From Erigeron canadensis (taxonomy: Eukaryota; Streptophyta; Magnoliopsida; Asterales; Asteraceae), in NCBI RefSeq assembly GCF_010389155.1, contig NC_057764.1:14694001-14758000 (forward strand): a stretch of DNA of 64,000 nucleotides, in the 5' to 3' direction. A program made the translations under genes and the position numbers. Position 1 is the first letter of the stretch. Every line of letters starts with the position of its first letter. Shown piece after piece: positions 32,672 to 44,681 of this stretch. The notes under the pieces were generated by a model that did no database searches, had not been told where the DNA came from, and saw only the letters and a list, made by a program, of their open reading frames with translations.

Positions 32672-35038
32672 CCATCTCTTGATGGGTCCACTGGGCTCTC
32701 CTTGAGCAGCCTCAGATTTCTTTGGTACATAAGGAACAGATGGATCATAGGGGATGTCAGTCATAATCTCAGATGAGATAAAAACAGTTGGTTTGATGAC
32801 TTCAACAACCTTTTTCTTTTCAGATTTCTCTTTTTCTTGTTTGATTTTCTTTGAAAAAGGTTTTGGGTTTTGTTTAGGATTTTGGGGAGTGCTTTCAACA
32901 TTTTTTAAACGTGCATTACAGCTTTGCACTTGCCTGGCCAAGTTTTGAAATTGACTTTCAATCCTTAACAAAATAGACTCTTGATTAGACACCTGAGCTC
33001 TACCAGAATCTGAGGTAGAAGGCTCAGCAGGGATGACATTTTTCTTCTTCTGGTGGTTCTTGGGAACCTTCGACGAAGACTAAGGGGAAGGCTTCTTGGA
33101 TTTAGCTTTCTTATCTGAAGCACTGGTCTGACATGCTTGAGATTTGCCCTCAGGTTGTTCCTGGGCTTGATCAGTTATCTCTTTTGTTTTTCCAAGATCC
33201 TTAAAAATGATCTCTGGTCTCATTTCTTTAGGAAGTGCATCCAAATCAGTTATTACGGATGCAAGATGAAGATCACCAGTGCCATAAGCGATTCTTTGAT
33301 TTTCAAAAGTTTTCTTAATAGCAGCTTCAGGAATAGGTGATTTCATCCAAAATTTAATTATTTTCTGTTCTTTTTCCAAAATAATTTTTAATTCTTCCTT
33401 TTTCAATTCAAGTTTGGAAACCAGAGATTGATAACTTTTCAAGGCCAATTGAACATCTTTTAGTTCTTTTAATCTGGCCTGACTGGCGTTCAGTTCAGAA
33501 GAGTTAATTTCAAACATTTTTATACTTTCTTAACGCACAGTCTCAACATATGCTATGTCGGCCTCAATCAGAACCAAGAGATCCAATTTTTGTTTTTTAT
33601 TATTTTCAAAACCAAATGCACTAACCTTCTTCATAATGATATCCACCCAGCGACCAGATTCCACATCAGACTTGACAACATGACCTTGATCTTCACGAGC
33701 CATGAAACACATGTCCCTTACTTCTTCTTCATCATCAGATGACACGTCAGAATCCTCCCATTTTTCAGTATCTGCCACCATGCAGCTGTTCTTGTTGGAT
33801 TCTTCCTGAGCCATCATTGCCATGTGGGCTTTCAGCTTTTTGTACTTAGCCTTGTACCCATCATCAGGCTTCTGAAAAATAGAATGGTTAGGGGCAGTTT
33901 GTGATGAGGTGGGTTGTGATGATCTGCATTCCTTCATAAAGTGTCCTTTCTTTCCACATTTAAAACATTCTAAATTGGACTTATCAACAAAATTGTTCGA
34001 AGAAAATTGTTTGCCATTTCTTTTTGATTTAAATTTAAAACGATTGAAAGTTTTGGCAATCATTGCAACAAGATCATCATCATCATCCTCGTCACATTCA
34101 TGTGATGCATATTCAGAAATACCAGCTTTCATCAATTCAGCTACCATCTTCTTCACTAAGTCAGAGTGATCACTCTCAGAAGATAGTAGGGCAGTATCTT
34201 GAGGTTCAGTATAATGAACCAATGCAGAACTGGTTAAAGTATGATTCTTAGCATCTTGCTCAGCCACAACTCTCTCAGCTTTATTCTCCTCAGTATATCT
34301 AAAGGCACCATACAAAGAGGCAAGAGTGTGACTGTGAAGGGTTCTTCCTTGTCTCAACACCATGATCAAATTTTCCCATTTAGAAGGTAAAATATCACAA
34401 AACTTTTCCAACAAAATTTCTTTGTCCTTTGTGACAACAAGAGCTTTCAATTGATTAACCAAATTTGTGAATCTTGAATACGTGTTTGTCAAACTTTCAT
34501 TTGGTAAAGCAAAGAAGGCTTCATATTTTTTATTCAAAGAAACTTTTCTTGTGACAAAGGTTTCCTTTGTACCTTCAAACTGAGTTAATAACTCTTCCCA
34601 CATTAATTTTGAATTGTCAAGTAAAACAAGAGTGGGTTTTAAACTTTCTGGGACAGCAAAGAGAATCATATTCTGCAATTTAGAGTCTAGGTCAGCCAAT
34701 TTATGGTCTTCCTCTGACCAGTGATCTTTCTCTTTGGGTGTTAACCTAGGGGTCCCATGTTGGTTAAAAACAACAGTTGAAGCATTCATTGGTACATAAG
34801 GACCTTCTAAGAGAAAGGAGGTCAAGTGTCTTTCAACTCCAGCGATGTACTTGAGCATACATGCTTTTCATGTGATGAATGAGTCACTATCCCCATTGAA
34901 CTTAGGGACAGGGTTGTTAGGAAAGTGTACGTGTACACTAGGTTGTATTGGTGGTGGTGGTGGTGGATTTTGATTCATATTGACATTTGGGTTAGGGTTA
35001 CCATTTGGGTTTGGGTTTGGTTGTTCGGTTCCAGACAT
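32672..35038 (-). pseudogene. Gag of element C
   Basis: Starts at the ATG at 35038 with an Asn/Pro-rich N-terminus including a Pro6 run. It is interrupted by a TGA at 34868-34870 at a likely Trp position. The UBN2-like capsid domain follows (KLMWEELLTQFEGTKETFV, ILPSKWENLIMVLRQGRT), then an Asp-rich run and a CCHC zinc knuckle CFKCGKKGHFMKEC (about 33930-33970). The post-gag region is a coiled-coil (ELKDVQLALKSYQSLVSKLE, 33420-33480) followed by Lys-rich sequence (KKIKQEKEKSEKKK) and the KRWVPEKN end before the stop. Frame breaks lie near 33525 and 33080. The last motif corresponds to QKVWVP in A and FKWVP in B. Gag would form the particle and package RNA. Confidence 0.88.
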
Positions 35039-35072
35039 CTTGTAGGATCAAAACAGGTATAACAACTTAATG

Positions 35073-35086
35073 GCTCTGATACCAAA
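35073..35086 (-). other. Primer-binding site of element C
   Basis: Minus-strand TTTGGTATCAGAGC follows the LTR end GGATTTACA. It is complementary to initiator tRNA-Met. Confidence 0.9.
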
Positions 35087-35948
35087 TGTAAATCCACCTA
35101 CACAAGATGTAAAACAAGTACAAGATATAATAACATGTTATCACTAAGAACAATTATATCAAGTAACCCGACTGGCAAGTGGTTCGAATCTAGACTAAGA
35201 CTAGTTAGGAACCACGATCCAGATATGGATATGAACAATAAAGAACAAGTGCTTGAAACTATATCAATACTAATTATATTCAAGTATTATGGCAATGAGT
35301 CGAGATGTATTTTTCAATGTATTTTATTTATTGCTATAAACAAAATACAAGAGTTGTTGCGGAACAAAGATAATCACACTTGTGAAAGTATCTAAACAAC
35401 CCTAGAAATACAAATGATCTATGCGACAAGGAATTACTCATAAGAATACTTAGAGTAATATCACACGTTGCAATTGCCAAAGTTCCAAGCATTTTTGCAA
35501 GTGTGAGAAGTCTTATATTTATAGGCAAACATGTCTTGATGACATGGTAAATGTCGTACCAATATGGTTGGGTGCATTTATGGATTTGTAGGACAAATCC
35601 ATAACATGTTTGTTTAAGGTAAAGTATGTAAGTTTCTATGATTTGACATTACATACTTTATTCCCAACCTTTTGCTAAAACTTTCCCAATGCCAGGTATA
35701 AAGGTATTAACTGGGTAAAGGTTGTTAAAGCTGCAAAAAGACTTTTCTCGTAATCAGTGAAAAAGTGTTGTAAATACTTTTTCAATGAGCCTCTTCATAT
35801 TCAACTTCAGGTAAGATATTCTCTGAGCCGTGCTTCTGAGATGATCTTCTTCTTCAGTCTTCAGTCTTTGACTTCAGTCTGAACGTCTTCAGTGTAGGTT
35901 GATTCTGAATCTGAAGTGAAGCTTCAGTGAGCTTTATTCTGAATGACT
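35087..35948 (-). repeat. 5' LTR of element C, inner part
   Basis: 862 bp of the LTR next to the primer-binding site, with TATAAATA (minus) at 35516-35523. It is interrupted by element B after 35948; the remaining 79 bp are at 47685-47763. Rejoined length is about 941 bp. Confidence 0.85.
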
Positions 35949-36271
35949 TGTTAGAAATCCAAAAATAGTGATACATTGTAATTTAAGTTATGGACTTACT
36001 TGTAGTTAAGTCATGAGTTGAAGATTTTTAAGGTTGAGGGGCTAATTGTGATAATTAGCATAGTTGGTTAGTTTAGACTATAAATAGCCTTCAATTCCTT
36101 AGAAATCATAATTTTTGGCATATTAACAACACATTCTTCATACAATTACACATGAATATTATACTCTTGATTCCAATTCTCTCTCAAAACACACACAAAC
36201 ACCAAGAACACACACACTAACCAAACACCATTGTTGATGTGAATTCAGTTAAGAAAATCGTGTTGATTACA
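35949..36271 (+). repeat. 5' LTR of element B
   Basis: 323 bp, TGTTAG...GATTACA, with TATAAATA at 36079-36086 and a run of CACACACAAACACC near its end. It is followed at once by the primer-binding site. Confidence 0.95.
36079..36086 (+). promoter_or_regulatory. TATA box in the 5' LTR of B
   Basis: TATAAATA lies 131 bp from the LTR start. It also occurs at the same place in the 3' LTR. It is the likely core promoter for the genomic RNA. Confidence 0.7.
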
Positions 36272-36285
36272 TTTGGTATCAGAGA
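36272..36285 (+). other. Primer-binding site of element B
   Basis: TTTGGTATCAGAGA is one base off the TGGTATCAGAGC of families A, C and D, at the last position of the initiator tRNA-Met complement. Confidence 0.9.
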
Positions 36286-37452
36286 TAACATCATTTTGAT
36301 CTCGATCCATTACTGAATTCAATCACATTTCATCAAAAATCACCTTTAATTCTGTTCGTCATTTTTTTTTCACTAAAAATCCAAAAATTAACCTCTCAAA
36401 TCACATAAAATCATAGATGTTTGTTCACCGTTCGATTCCTCATAGTTAATAACATAATTCTCTCAAGTTTCATGTTCTAATTCAATCTGGATCAAAAATT
36501 CAGATTTTGAGTTTTTGGCGGTAAATTTTGGGATTTGATTCTGTTGTGTTATAAACTAAAGTTTGTTAATCGGATCATTGCTGAGGTGAAAACAAACTGT
36601 TTGTAAGTGGTTTCATGATTCAATTATCAGAAAATCAAAAGATATTGAAGTTTTAAATATCGACAATGGAGTTGTTCATGTTCAGAGGTTGAAGACGACT
36701 GTAAAAAGCTAAAACGATCTTAATTTAGATCGTTTCAGTTTTTCTTTCCTTCATACTTTCGTATCAGTGTTGTGGATTGTCAAACGACTCAGATTTTGAT
36801 CGTTTTGACAAAGTGTTGTGTTGTGAAGAACTAATTGTGGCTAACTGATCATCTGGATTGGTTTTGGTCAATTCAATTCTTGAAAAATACAAGAGGTTGA
36901 GAAATTCTTAAGAGGAACCAAAACGATCTCTTTTAGATCGTTTTAGTTTTCTTAAGAAACCAGAACGATCTCTTTTAGATCGTTTCTAGTTTCACTTGAA
37001 TTTTCTCTGGTTTGAGTAATTTCTGAAGAGGTGTGTTTGGAAATCATAATACTTTTGGGTAACTGATCTTCGTGATTGGTTTTGCTCAATTCATTTCATT
37101 CCAATTCATACCAAAACTCTGCCTAAATCATTTCAGAATACTTAGAATTTTTCCTTCTTCTGAAAATCGTTTTAAGTTCAGACCGTTTCATTCTTCATTC
37201 AATTTAGATCGTTTCATTTACACTTCTTCTACATTGTTTCATTCTTCATTCAAAACAGATCGTTTCATTTTAATCCCAGATTAGATCGTTTCATTTTAAA
37301 TCCAAATCAAATCGTTTCATTCTTCATTTCAATTCAGATCGTTTTAATTTCATTTCAAATTCAAATCGTTTCATTTCAACTCAAATTAGATCGTTTCATA
37401 ATTTCATTCTTTCTTCAAAAACAATTCAATTCTCAATTCAAATCAATTTCAA
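36286..37452 (+). repeat. Leader of element B with hairpins and AGATCGTTTCATT repeats
   Basis: Non-coding, 1.17 kb. It has four inverted repeats of the AACGATCT...AGATCGTT type (36712-36739, 36783-36807, about 36921-36947, 36963-36988). Two copies of the TAACTGATC...GATTGGTTTTG motif lie at 36838-36872 and 37057-37090. About nine direct half-sites AGATCGTTTCATT occur at roughly 30-bp spacing (37165-37405) just before gag. Both motifs are shared with element D and the Tekay LTR. Confidence 0.8.
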
Positions 37453-39000
37453 ATGACTACTCGTGAAGCACTGTCTTTGGGTACTGATACAAGACCACCA
37501 GTTCTTTATCGTGGTAATTATGGACTTTGGAAGAAAAGGTTCATGGATTACATTGAACGTCAGACAAATGGTCACATGCTTAAGGACTCAATCATCAATG
37601 GACTTGCTATGCATCGTCATCCTACTACCCGTACCATTTTGACTCCTGATCTTTTAAACGCTGAACAAAGAGATCGTACTGCTGCTGACAACAGAGTTAG
37701 GTCATGCTTGTACCAAGCACTTCCTGATGAGATTTATGGCTCAGTTGATTCTTACGACACAGCAAAGGAGATTTGGGATGAAGCTGCTAGACAAATGGAA
37801 GGTTCTGATGTAACTTCAACAATTCGAATGACAAATGTCTTAACCGAATTTGACAATTTTCAGAAATCTCCAAATGAATCTCTTAAGTCCGTCTACTACC
37901 GATTTTGCAATGTGATCAATGAACTGAGAAAGAACAAGGTCAAGAAAGATGAGATTGAATTGAACATCAAATTTATCAAAGCACTTGGTTCCGAATGGGA
38001 AGAATATGGAACCCAAATCAAGCAACATCAAGATCTGACCAAATTCACCATTCATACTCTTTATGAATCTTTCAAGTTGAATGAGAGCAAAGTTCTAAGC
38101 AAAAATTCATTCAACAAAGTGCCAGAAGTTGTATCTACTGATCCTTTGGCATTGGTTGTTGAACGAAAGGTTTCCGAGGCTCTTAAAAGACAAATGACTA
38201 TTGTTTCTTCATCTGATGAGGAAGGAGAAGATTACTTGGCTCCAAGAGATGGTGTTCCTGATGAATTCTACCAAGCTCTTGCCGCTGTTACCAAGCATTT
38301 CAAGAAGAAATATTTCAAAGCAAGGCCAACTAACAACAATCTTCGAACTTCATCAACAAGTGCATTTCCAAAGAAGGAACAATATCATCACAAGAGTTTT
38401 GAACAAGGTGAAACAACTGTCTCCAAGCAAAGAGTCAAGAAAGCAGAAAATGAGAAACAAATCATGGAGAAAGAGAAGAAATCTGACAAAAAGTGTTATA
38501 AATGTGGATTTCCTGGTCATTTTGCCGTGGATTGCAAACTGCCTCGCAAAAAGGATTATGCATACTACAAGCAAAAGATGCTTCTAGCAAAGCAAGTTGA
38601 AGCCGGTCAAGCCTTGATTGCTGAAGATGACAAGTGGCTCTTGCTTACTGATGATGAAGATGAAGATCTGTCTGCCAATGTATGTTTCATGGCAAGGTTG
38701 AGCAAAGATAAGATGCTGGAGGCTGACAACACTGACGAGGAATATCCCGATGATGAGGTAAATCTCGACTCTACTTTTTCATCAATTAAGGATAAAGAGT
38801 CTTGTAGAATTGCCCTATCAAACCTGACAAATCATTACACTTCTTTAGCCAACAAAAACAAGAAATTGAAAAATAGCATTGTATTTTCAAAAAGGGAATA
38901 CACAAAACTTCTTGAAGAAAACTCTAAACTTCTTTTTGAGTATGATGCTATGAAACAAGAATTTCAAAATTATAAAGAAAATATTGGTCAAAGAATGTGA
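37453..39000 (+). CDS. Gag of element B
   Basis: 515 codons from the ATG at 37453. A copia gag N-terminal domain comes first (GNYGLWKKRFMDYIERQ, about residues 20-45), then ALPDEIYGSVDSYDTAKEIW and a UBN2-type region (LTEFDNFQKSPNESLKSVYY). A CCHC zinc knuckle CYKCGFPGHFAVDC lies at about residues 348-361, followed by an acidic segment and a C-terminal coiled-coil. It would form the virus-like particle and bind RNA. The frame is open throughout. It ends with a stop at 39000 while the next frame begins at 38984, so gag and post-gag overlap by 16 bp in different frames; a frameshift mutation is likelier than a designed overlap. The equivalent gag in element D lacks the zinc knuckle. Confidence 0.93.
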   Translation: MTTREALSLGTDTRPPVLYRGNYGLWKKRFMDYIERQTNGHMLKDSIINGLAMHRHPTTRTILTPDLLNAEQRDRTAADNRVRSCLYQALPDEIYGSVDSYDTAKEIWDEAARQMEGSDVTSTIRMTNVLTEFDNFQKSPNESLKSVYYRFCNVINELRKNKVKKDEIELNIKFIKALGSEWEEYGTQIKQHQDLTKFTIHTLYESFKLNESKVLSKNSFNKVPEVVSTDPLALVVERKVSEALKRQMTIVSSSDEEGEDYLAPRDGVPDEFYQALAAVTKHFKKKYFKARPTNNNLRTSSTSAFPKKEQYHHKSFEQGETTVSKQRVKKAENEKQIMEKEKKSDKKCYKCGFPGHFAVDCKLPRKKDYAYYKQKMLLAKQVEAGQALIAEDDKWLLLTDDEDEDLSANVCFMARLSKDKMLEADNTDEEYPDDEVNLDSTFSSIKDKESCRIALSNLTNHYTSLANKNKKLKNSIVFSKREYTKLLEENSKLLFEYDAMKQEFQNYKENIGQRM

Positions 39001-41225
39001 AATGAATGAGTCTCCAGACTCTAAGTTATTGGAAAAGTGTCATAATTTAGAAAAGACCGTTCTTGATCTTGAAAAGGCCAATCAAGATCTTGAAGTTCAA
39101 AAGACAAATGAATGGCTTCGTGCAAATGCGAGACAAATGGATGTTGATATTCTGAATAAAAAGCTTCAAGAAGCTACACCAAAAACAATTGAACTTGAAA
39201 GAAAAGTTTCTGATTTAAATCATAACTGTTTTTTAAAAGGCATTGAGATTGAAAATCTTGGAAAACAAATTGAGGAACATAAAAAGAATATGCTTTTCTA
39301 TCAAGAAAAGTTGTACAAAGTTGAACAAAACCCTCTTTTGGATTTCACTGCCTATTTCAATAAGTCAAAGATTGATAGATTAGAACTTCTTCTTGGGTTG
39401 GGATTTGAGTATATCCCTCCATTGCAAAAAGCCAAAGAAAAGATTGAACCCTTGTATGATGAAAAGTTTTTGAGACTTGGTATGGTTTAACAATTCATAC
39501 GTCCATTGGATGACGAATTTGAGACTGATGAAGTTGAGAAAATTCAAAACAATAAATTTTTGGTTAATTATGATGCCATCAACACTTCTTACGAAATGAA
39601 AAAGTCTTCAATTTTTGAATTAGAAGAGATTGCGTCTAATTTTCAAAACCAAGAATCTGTCGTTTCCCCACCTAAACCAACTAAAGTGTATGTTCCATCC
39701 AAATTTTGGAAAAACAAATAGAAGGTTTACGACAAAAGGTGGAATCTCAACAAAACCTTATCAATAATCTAAAGTCTCAAAGTCCAAATTCAAAGAATGA
39801 ATCAATTGTTGTTGATATCAAGAAAGTTTGTGTGAATGTTTCTACACAAACTAATTTCAGTCTGTTAGTAGACCATTCAACTCAGACTGCTTGTGTTTCA
39901 TCTACTTGTTCCTCCACCCAAACCTTGACTGATTCTTTTGAGTATTCATGTCGAAATACTGCTATTGAAATAGCTGATGATTATGTGCAATCTGATTTAT
40001 CGAATGACGAACTTGCGCATAGTTTAGTTTTGATATGGTACTACGTTAGGTTTTTCACTTGTGAGTTTCCTGAAGAGTTAGTTGTTCACCCTAAGCCTTG
40101 TGCTAGTATAGGTGTTGATACTTCTACTCAATTTTCTTGTGAAACCAAAGAAGCGTCAGTTCAAGTTGTTTTTATTCCTAAGACAACCAATAGTGTGAAT
40201 TTGGAAAACAAAACTCCTGATTTTTCAAAATTCTCTCCGGTTTCACCATTCAACAAATCTGATTTTGGTAAATTCATGGAGGGAGAATATATTTTTGATT
40301 CTGAAACTGAGAAAAAGATTGAATCTACCAAAATCAAAGTTGAATCAAAAGAGGAATCTCCAAAATCGTTTTTCAAAGCTCCAACTTCATATTATTCAAA
40401 GAAACAGGTTAATTCCAAACCCATCAAGACTGAACCAAAGACTGTCACCAAACCAAGAATCAATAAGTTAAAAACAAAGTGTCCTACCCCAGAAAAGCAT
40501 GTCAAAACCAAGCAAGATGAGACCAATCCCAAAATAAAATACAACAAAGTGAAACTTCTGGAAATCAATTCAAATGTTTCTTTGTCTAGCCCTCATTCTA
40601 GTTCAAATTCTAAAGTGTCTAAGTCTAGCTCAGTTTTGCTAACTAGGGATGCTTCAAATGGTGCAACTAGGTATAGGGATAGATATGGCTGGTTTTCTCA
40701 TGATAAACCTAAGAAACAAGAAGTTTCCGCACCTCCAAAAAGTCTAAAAAGATAAAAGTGCTTCAAAACCTTCATTCTAATCTTCGTAATGCCAATCCAA
40801 CAGGTGGAAAGAGATTGATTAGTGAGTCTAAATGGGTAACTAAGTCATTAGTACCTAAGATCACTAATGTTGATAAAAAGAAGAAAAGGCGAAGAAGAAA
40901 AGATGGTAGAAAGAAGAAGCATGTCTCTGTTGAGTCAAACAATTTATCTTTTGAGTCCTCTGTGTTAAACAATGTTAATGGTGCCAAGGCTAGGCCTTGT
41001 GATGTTGTAAACAATGTTAATTCTTGTTCTCATATGCATGGTTTGAATGCTGGAAAACATGTGACTTTTGATTCGTGTGTTAATATTCGTTTGTTTAATC
41101 CAAATGTGCTTGTTGATAATGTGCTTGTTAACAAGTATGTTGATTCGAAAGCATGTTTGTATGCATTTCCTAAGTTATACCCCCTGCCTGTATTAACTAA
41201 CCACAAAGGACCCGTCTTTAAGTGG
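38984..41225 (+). pseudogene. Post-gag coiled-coil region of element B
   Basis: This region continues gag in broken frames: 38984-39490 (coiled-coil, KVEQNPLLDFTAYFNKSKID), a TAA at 39488-39490 where D has Gln, 39506-39721, a one-base shift near 39710, 39706-40755 (IEGLRQKVESQQNLINNLKS, GATRYRDRYGWFS), another shift near 40745, and 40758-41225 with Lys/Arg-rich KKKRRRRKDGRKKK and the end VFKWVP. D has the same segments in the same order. Long coiled-coil and basic regions after the zinc knuckle are typical of SIRE-like elements; their function is not established. The lesions mean B needs help from a sibling for a full Gag-Pol. Confidence 0.85.
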
Positions 41226-41257
41226 GTACCTAAAGTCGGTTAAATTTTTGTTTGCAG
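41226..41257 (+). other. Splice-like gag/pol junction of B (32 nt)
   Basis: TGG|GTACCTAAAG ... TTTTTGTTTGCAG|G with the gag stop TAA inside. The length is 2 modulo 3 and removal would put protease in the gag frame. Only 32 nt is far below the usual plant intron size. Confidence 0.5.
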
Positions 41258-44200
41258 GAAATAACCATCTGTGTATGGATACTCGATTCCGGGTGTTCAA
41301 AACACATGACTGGCAATAAATCATTGCTCAAGAGTTTTGTTGAAAGATTCATGGGAACTGTTCGTTTTGGAAACAACAATTTCTCTCCAATTCTAGGTTA
41401 TGGAGAGATTGAAAGAAACGGAATTGTCATCAAGAAAGTTCATTATGTTGAAGGCCTGAGTCATAACTTGTGACAACAATCTTCAAGTTCTTTTTCGACA
41501 ATCTCTGTGCAAAGTCCAAACTCTAGATGGAGTTGATATCCTATGCGGAGATCGTGAAGACAATCTTTTCACAGTTAATCTTGATGATAACCAACCAACT
41601 AATAATATCTGTCTTGTTTCAAAAGCTACATCGAAAAATTCTTGGTTGTGGCACAGAAGGCTTTCTCACTTGAATTATCAAACCATCAATGCATTAGTCA
41701 ACAAGCAACTTGTTGAAGGCTTGCCTGACTACAAATATGAAAGTGAGCATGTCTGTCCTTCTTGTGCAGTTGGGAAGATCAAGAGGACTTCTCATAAACC
41801 AAAGAAAATTCCACACACTTTGGCACCTCTTCATTTGATTCACATGGATCTTTGTGGGCCTATGAAAGTACAAAGCAGAAACGGGAAGAGATATATTCTG
41901 GTTATCATTGATGATTATTCTAGGTACACTTGGGTCAAGTTTCTTGCTTCAAAAGATGAAACAACTCAAATTCTGATCGATTTCATCACCTCCACTCAAG
42001 TGAATCTTCAACTTCCAGTCCGTTATATCCGTTCAGATAACGGTACTGAGTTCAAAAATGCCATCTTCAATGAATTTTGCAAATCAAAAGGTATTACTCA
42101 CCAATTCTCTGTTGTTCGAACACCGCAACAAAATGGTGTTGTTGAAAGGAGAAATCGTACGCTGGTGGAAGCAGCAAGAACAATGCTTGCTTATTCCAAG
42201 TTACCATCAAACATGTGGGCTGAAGCTGTTGACACAGCCTGTCACACTCAAAATCGGTCCATCATCAATCAGCGTCATGAGAAGACTCCTTATGAGGTTA
42301 TTAACAAACGCAAACCCAACATTAATTACTTCCATATTTTTGGGTGTGTCTGTTATACCTTGAATGATCGGGAAAATGTTGGAAAGTTTGAAAGGAAAGG
42401 TGACGAAGGTTACTTTGTTGGTTACTCAAAGACATCGATTGCATATCGCATCCTCAATCGTCGAACAAACACGATTCAAGAAACCATGAATGTTTGGTTT
42501 GACGAGATGTCAGGCATGATATTTGAACAAGAAAGTTTGCTACCAACAATCAGTGATCCAAGTACTTCAAGTGCTTCTTCAAGAACGTCTACCTTAGCTT
42601 CAAAATTCAAGAAATATCCAACTCCAACAAGTGAAGAGCTAGATATTCTTTTCGAAGAATTCTACAACTCAAAACCTATTCAAGAAAAGGAACCTCAAGT
42701 CATCATTGAACCAATTCTGAACAATAACCCCATTCAAACAAATGAATCAGTTCCAGATAACAATCATGAATCATCTTCAAATTCTACAGAGCAAGAAGAA
42801 TCATCTTCAAGTGATATTTATTCTCAAAAGAATGATCAAGAACAACCTTCTCAAATCACCTAAACAACAAATTCATCATATACTCTAAATGTGTATGTAC
42901 CACTGGATTTTGATCATCCAAATTTTGAGGAAAGAGTTCTTCCAAGCTATGATTCCATTGCTCGACAGAACTCTGGATTTAATGATGATAATGTTGACCT
43001 TCATCAACAAAATCCTCTTCCTCATGACAACAAGTGGTCACGTATGCGCAAAAATCATCCTACAGAACAAATCATCAGAGATCCACAAGCTGGTGTTTCT
43101 ACCCGTACTACAGTCAATGAGTGTCTTGTTGCACTTTTACTGAGTAACATTGAACCCAAAACCGTCTCTGAAGCTCTTTGTGATCCAGAGTGGGTTAAAG
43201 CAATGCAAGATGAATTAGCTCAGTTTGAAAGACTGAAAGTATGGAGATTGGTTCCAAATCCAAGAACAGAAGAACCAATTCGCACCAAGTGGATTTTCAA
43301 GAACAAGAAGGATGAAAATGGAGTTGTGGTAAGGAACAAAGCTAGATTAGTTGCAAAGGGTTACTGTCAACAACCTGGTGAGGATTTCGACGAAACTTTC
43401 GCTCCTGTTGCTAGAATGGAGGCCATTCGTATATTCTTAGCTTATGCCGCATTCAGAAACTTCACAGTGTTTCAAATGGATGTGAAAACAACATTCTTGA
43501 ATGGAGAACTCAAAGAAGAAGTTTACGTGGAACAACCTGAAGGTTTTGTTGATCCTAATAAGCCAAACCATGTCTACAGGTTAGACAAGGCTCTCTATGG
43601 TTTGAAGCAGGCACCCCGAGCATGGTATGATTCCTTATCTACTTTCTTACTCAAAGGAGGCTTTACCAAAGGTACTATTGACCCTACCCTATTTATTCGT
43701 AAGCACGGTAAACATGTTTTACTTGTCCAAATATATGTTGATGACATTATTTTTGGGTCAACCAGTCAAACTTTTTGCCGAAATTTTTCATCTCTAATGG
43801 TCAATCATTTTGAAATGAGCATGATTGGGGAAATGAATTACTTCTTGGGTCTACAAATCAAACAATTACCAAATGGCATTTTTATATCACAAGGTAAGTA
43901 CATAAAAGATATGTTGAAAAAGTTTGAAATGACTAACTGTTCTTCAATTTCAACCCCAATGGCTGCTCGTACAAACATAAATGCTGATAAAAATGGGAAA
44001 CCATTTGACCAAAAGAGATATAGAAGCATGATTGGTTCGTTGTTGTATCTTACAGCATCTCGTCCAGATATAATGTTTGCAACATGTATGTGTGCTAGGT
44101 ATCAAGCCGCTCCTACTGATTTACATTACCAAGCTATGAAACGAATTTTTCGTTATCTGAAGGGTACACCCAATCTTGGTCTCTGGTATCCAAGGGATAC

Positions 44201-44681
44201 TGGATTCAATTTAACTGCCTATTCAGATGCAGATCATGCAGGTTGTAAGCTTGATCGTAAGAGCACATCTGGTACTTTACAATTTTTAGGGGATAAGATT
44301 GTAAATTGGTCATCCAAGAAGCAAAATTGCGTATCACTGTCAACAGTAGAAGCTGAATATGTAGCCGCTGCTAGTTGTTGTGCTCAAGTGTTATGGATGA
44401 AAACACAACTTACCGACTATGGTCTGAAATATGATCGTGTCCCTATCTATTGTGATTCTCAAAGTGCCATTGCAATTGCCGTCAACTCAGTCAACCACTC
44501 ACGTTCAAAACACATTGATGTGAGATATCATTTTCTCAAAGATCATGTTGAGAAAGGTGACATCGAACTCTATTTCGTGGGAACTGACCACCAACTCGCT
44601 GATTTGTTCACAAAACCACTGGACGAAAAGAGGTTTAATTTCTTAATCTCTAAACTTGGTATGCTAAATCTTGATCCTTGA
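41258..44681 (+). pseudogene. Pol of element B: protease, integrase, RT, RNase H
   Basis: Protease WILDSGCSKHMTG is at 41275-41315, and its frame stops at 41473 after GLSHNL. A second frame opens at 41646 with the GAG-pre-integrase/zinc finger (WHRRLSHLNY, CPSCAVGK) and integrase with HMDLCGP, RSDNGTEF and NGVVERRNRT, all three catalytic acids present. A single in-frame TAA at 42861-42863 separates integrase from the RT part (open to 44681). RT shows [17 protein letters not shown] and [10 protein letters not shown] (about 43731). RNase H shows [20 protein letters not shown] and [11 protein letters not shown], ending after [15 protein letters not shown]. The motifs match the RVT_2 and rve families of copia. 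Except for the two breaks it looks recently functional. Confidence 0.95.

Noticed and set aside
36272..36285. Initiator tRNA-Met gene fragment
   Set aside because: The match is limited to the TGGTATCAGAG primer-binding complement next to an LTR; there is no tRNA body. The same holds at 21030, 35073, 48608 and 62834.
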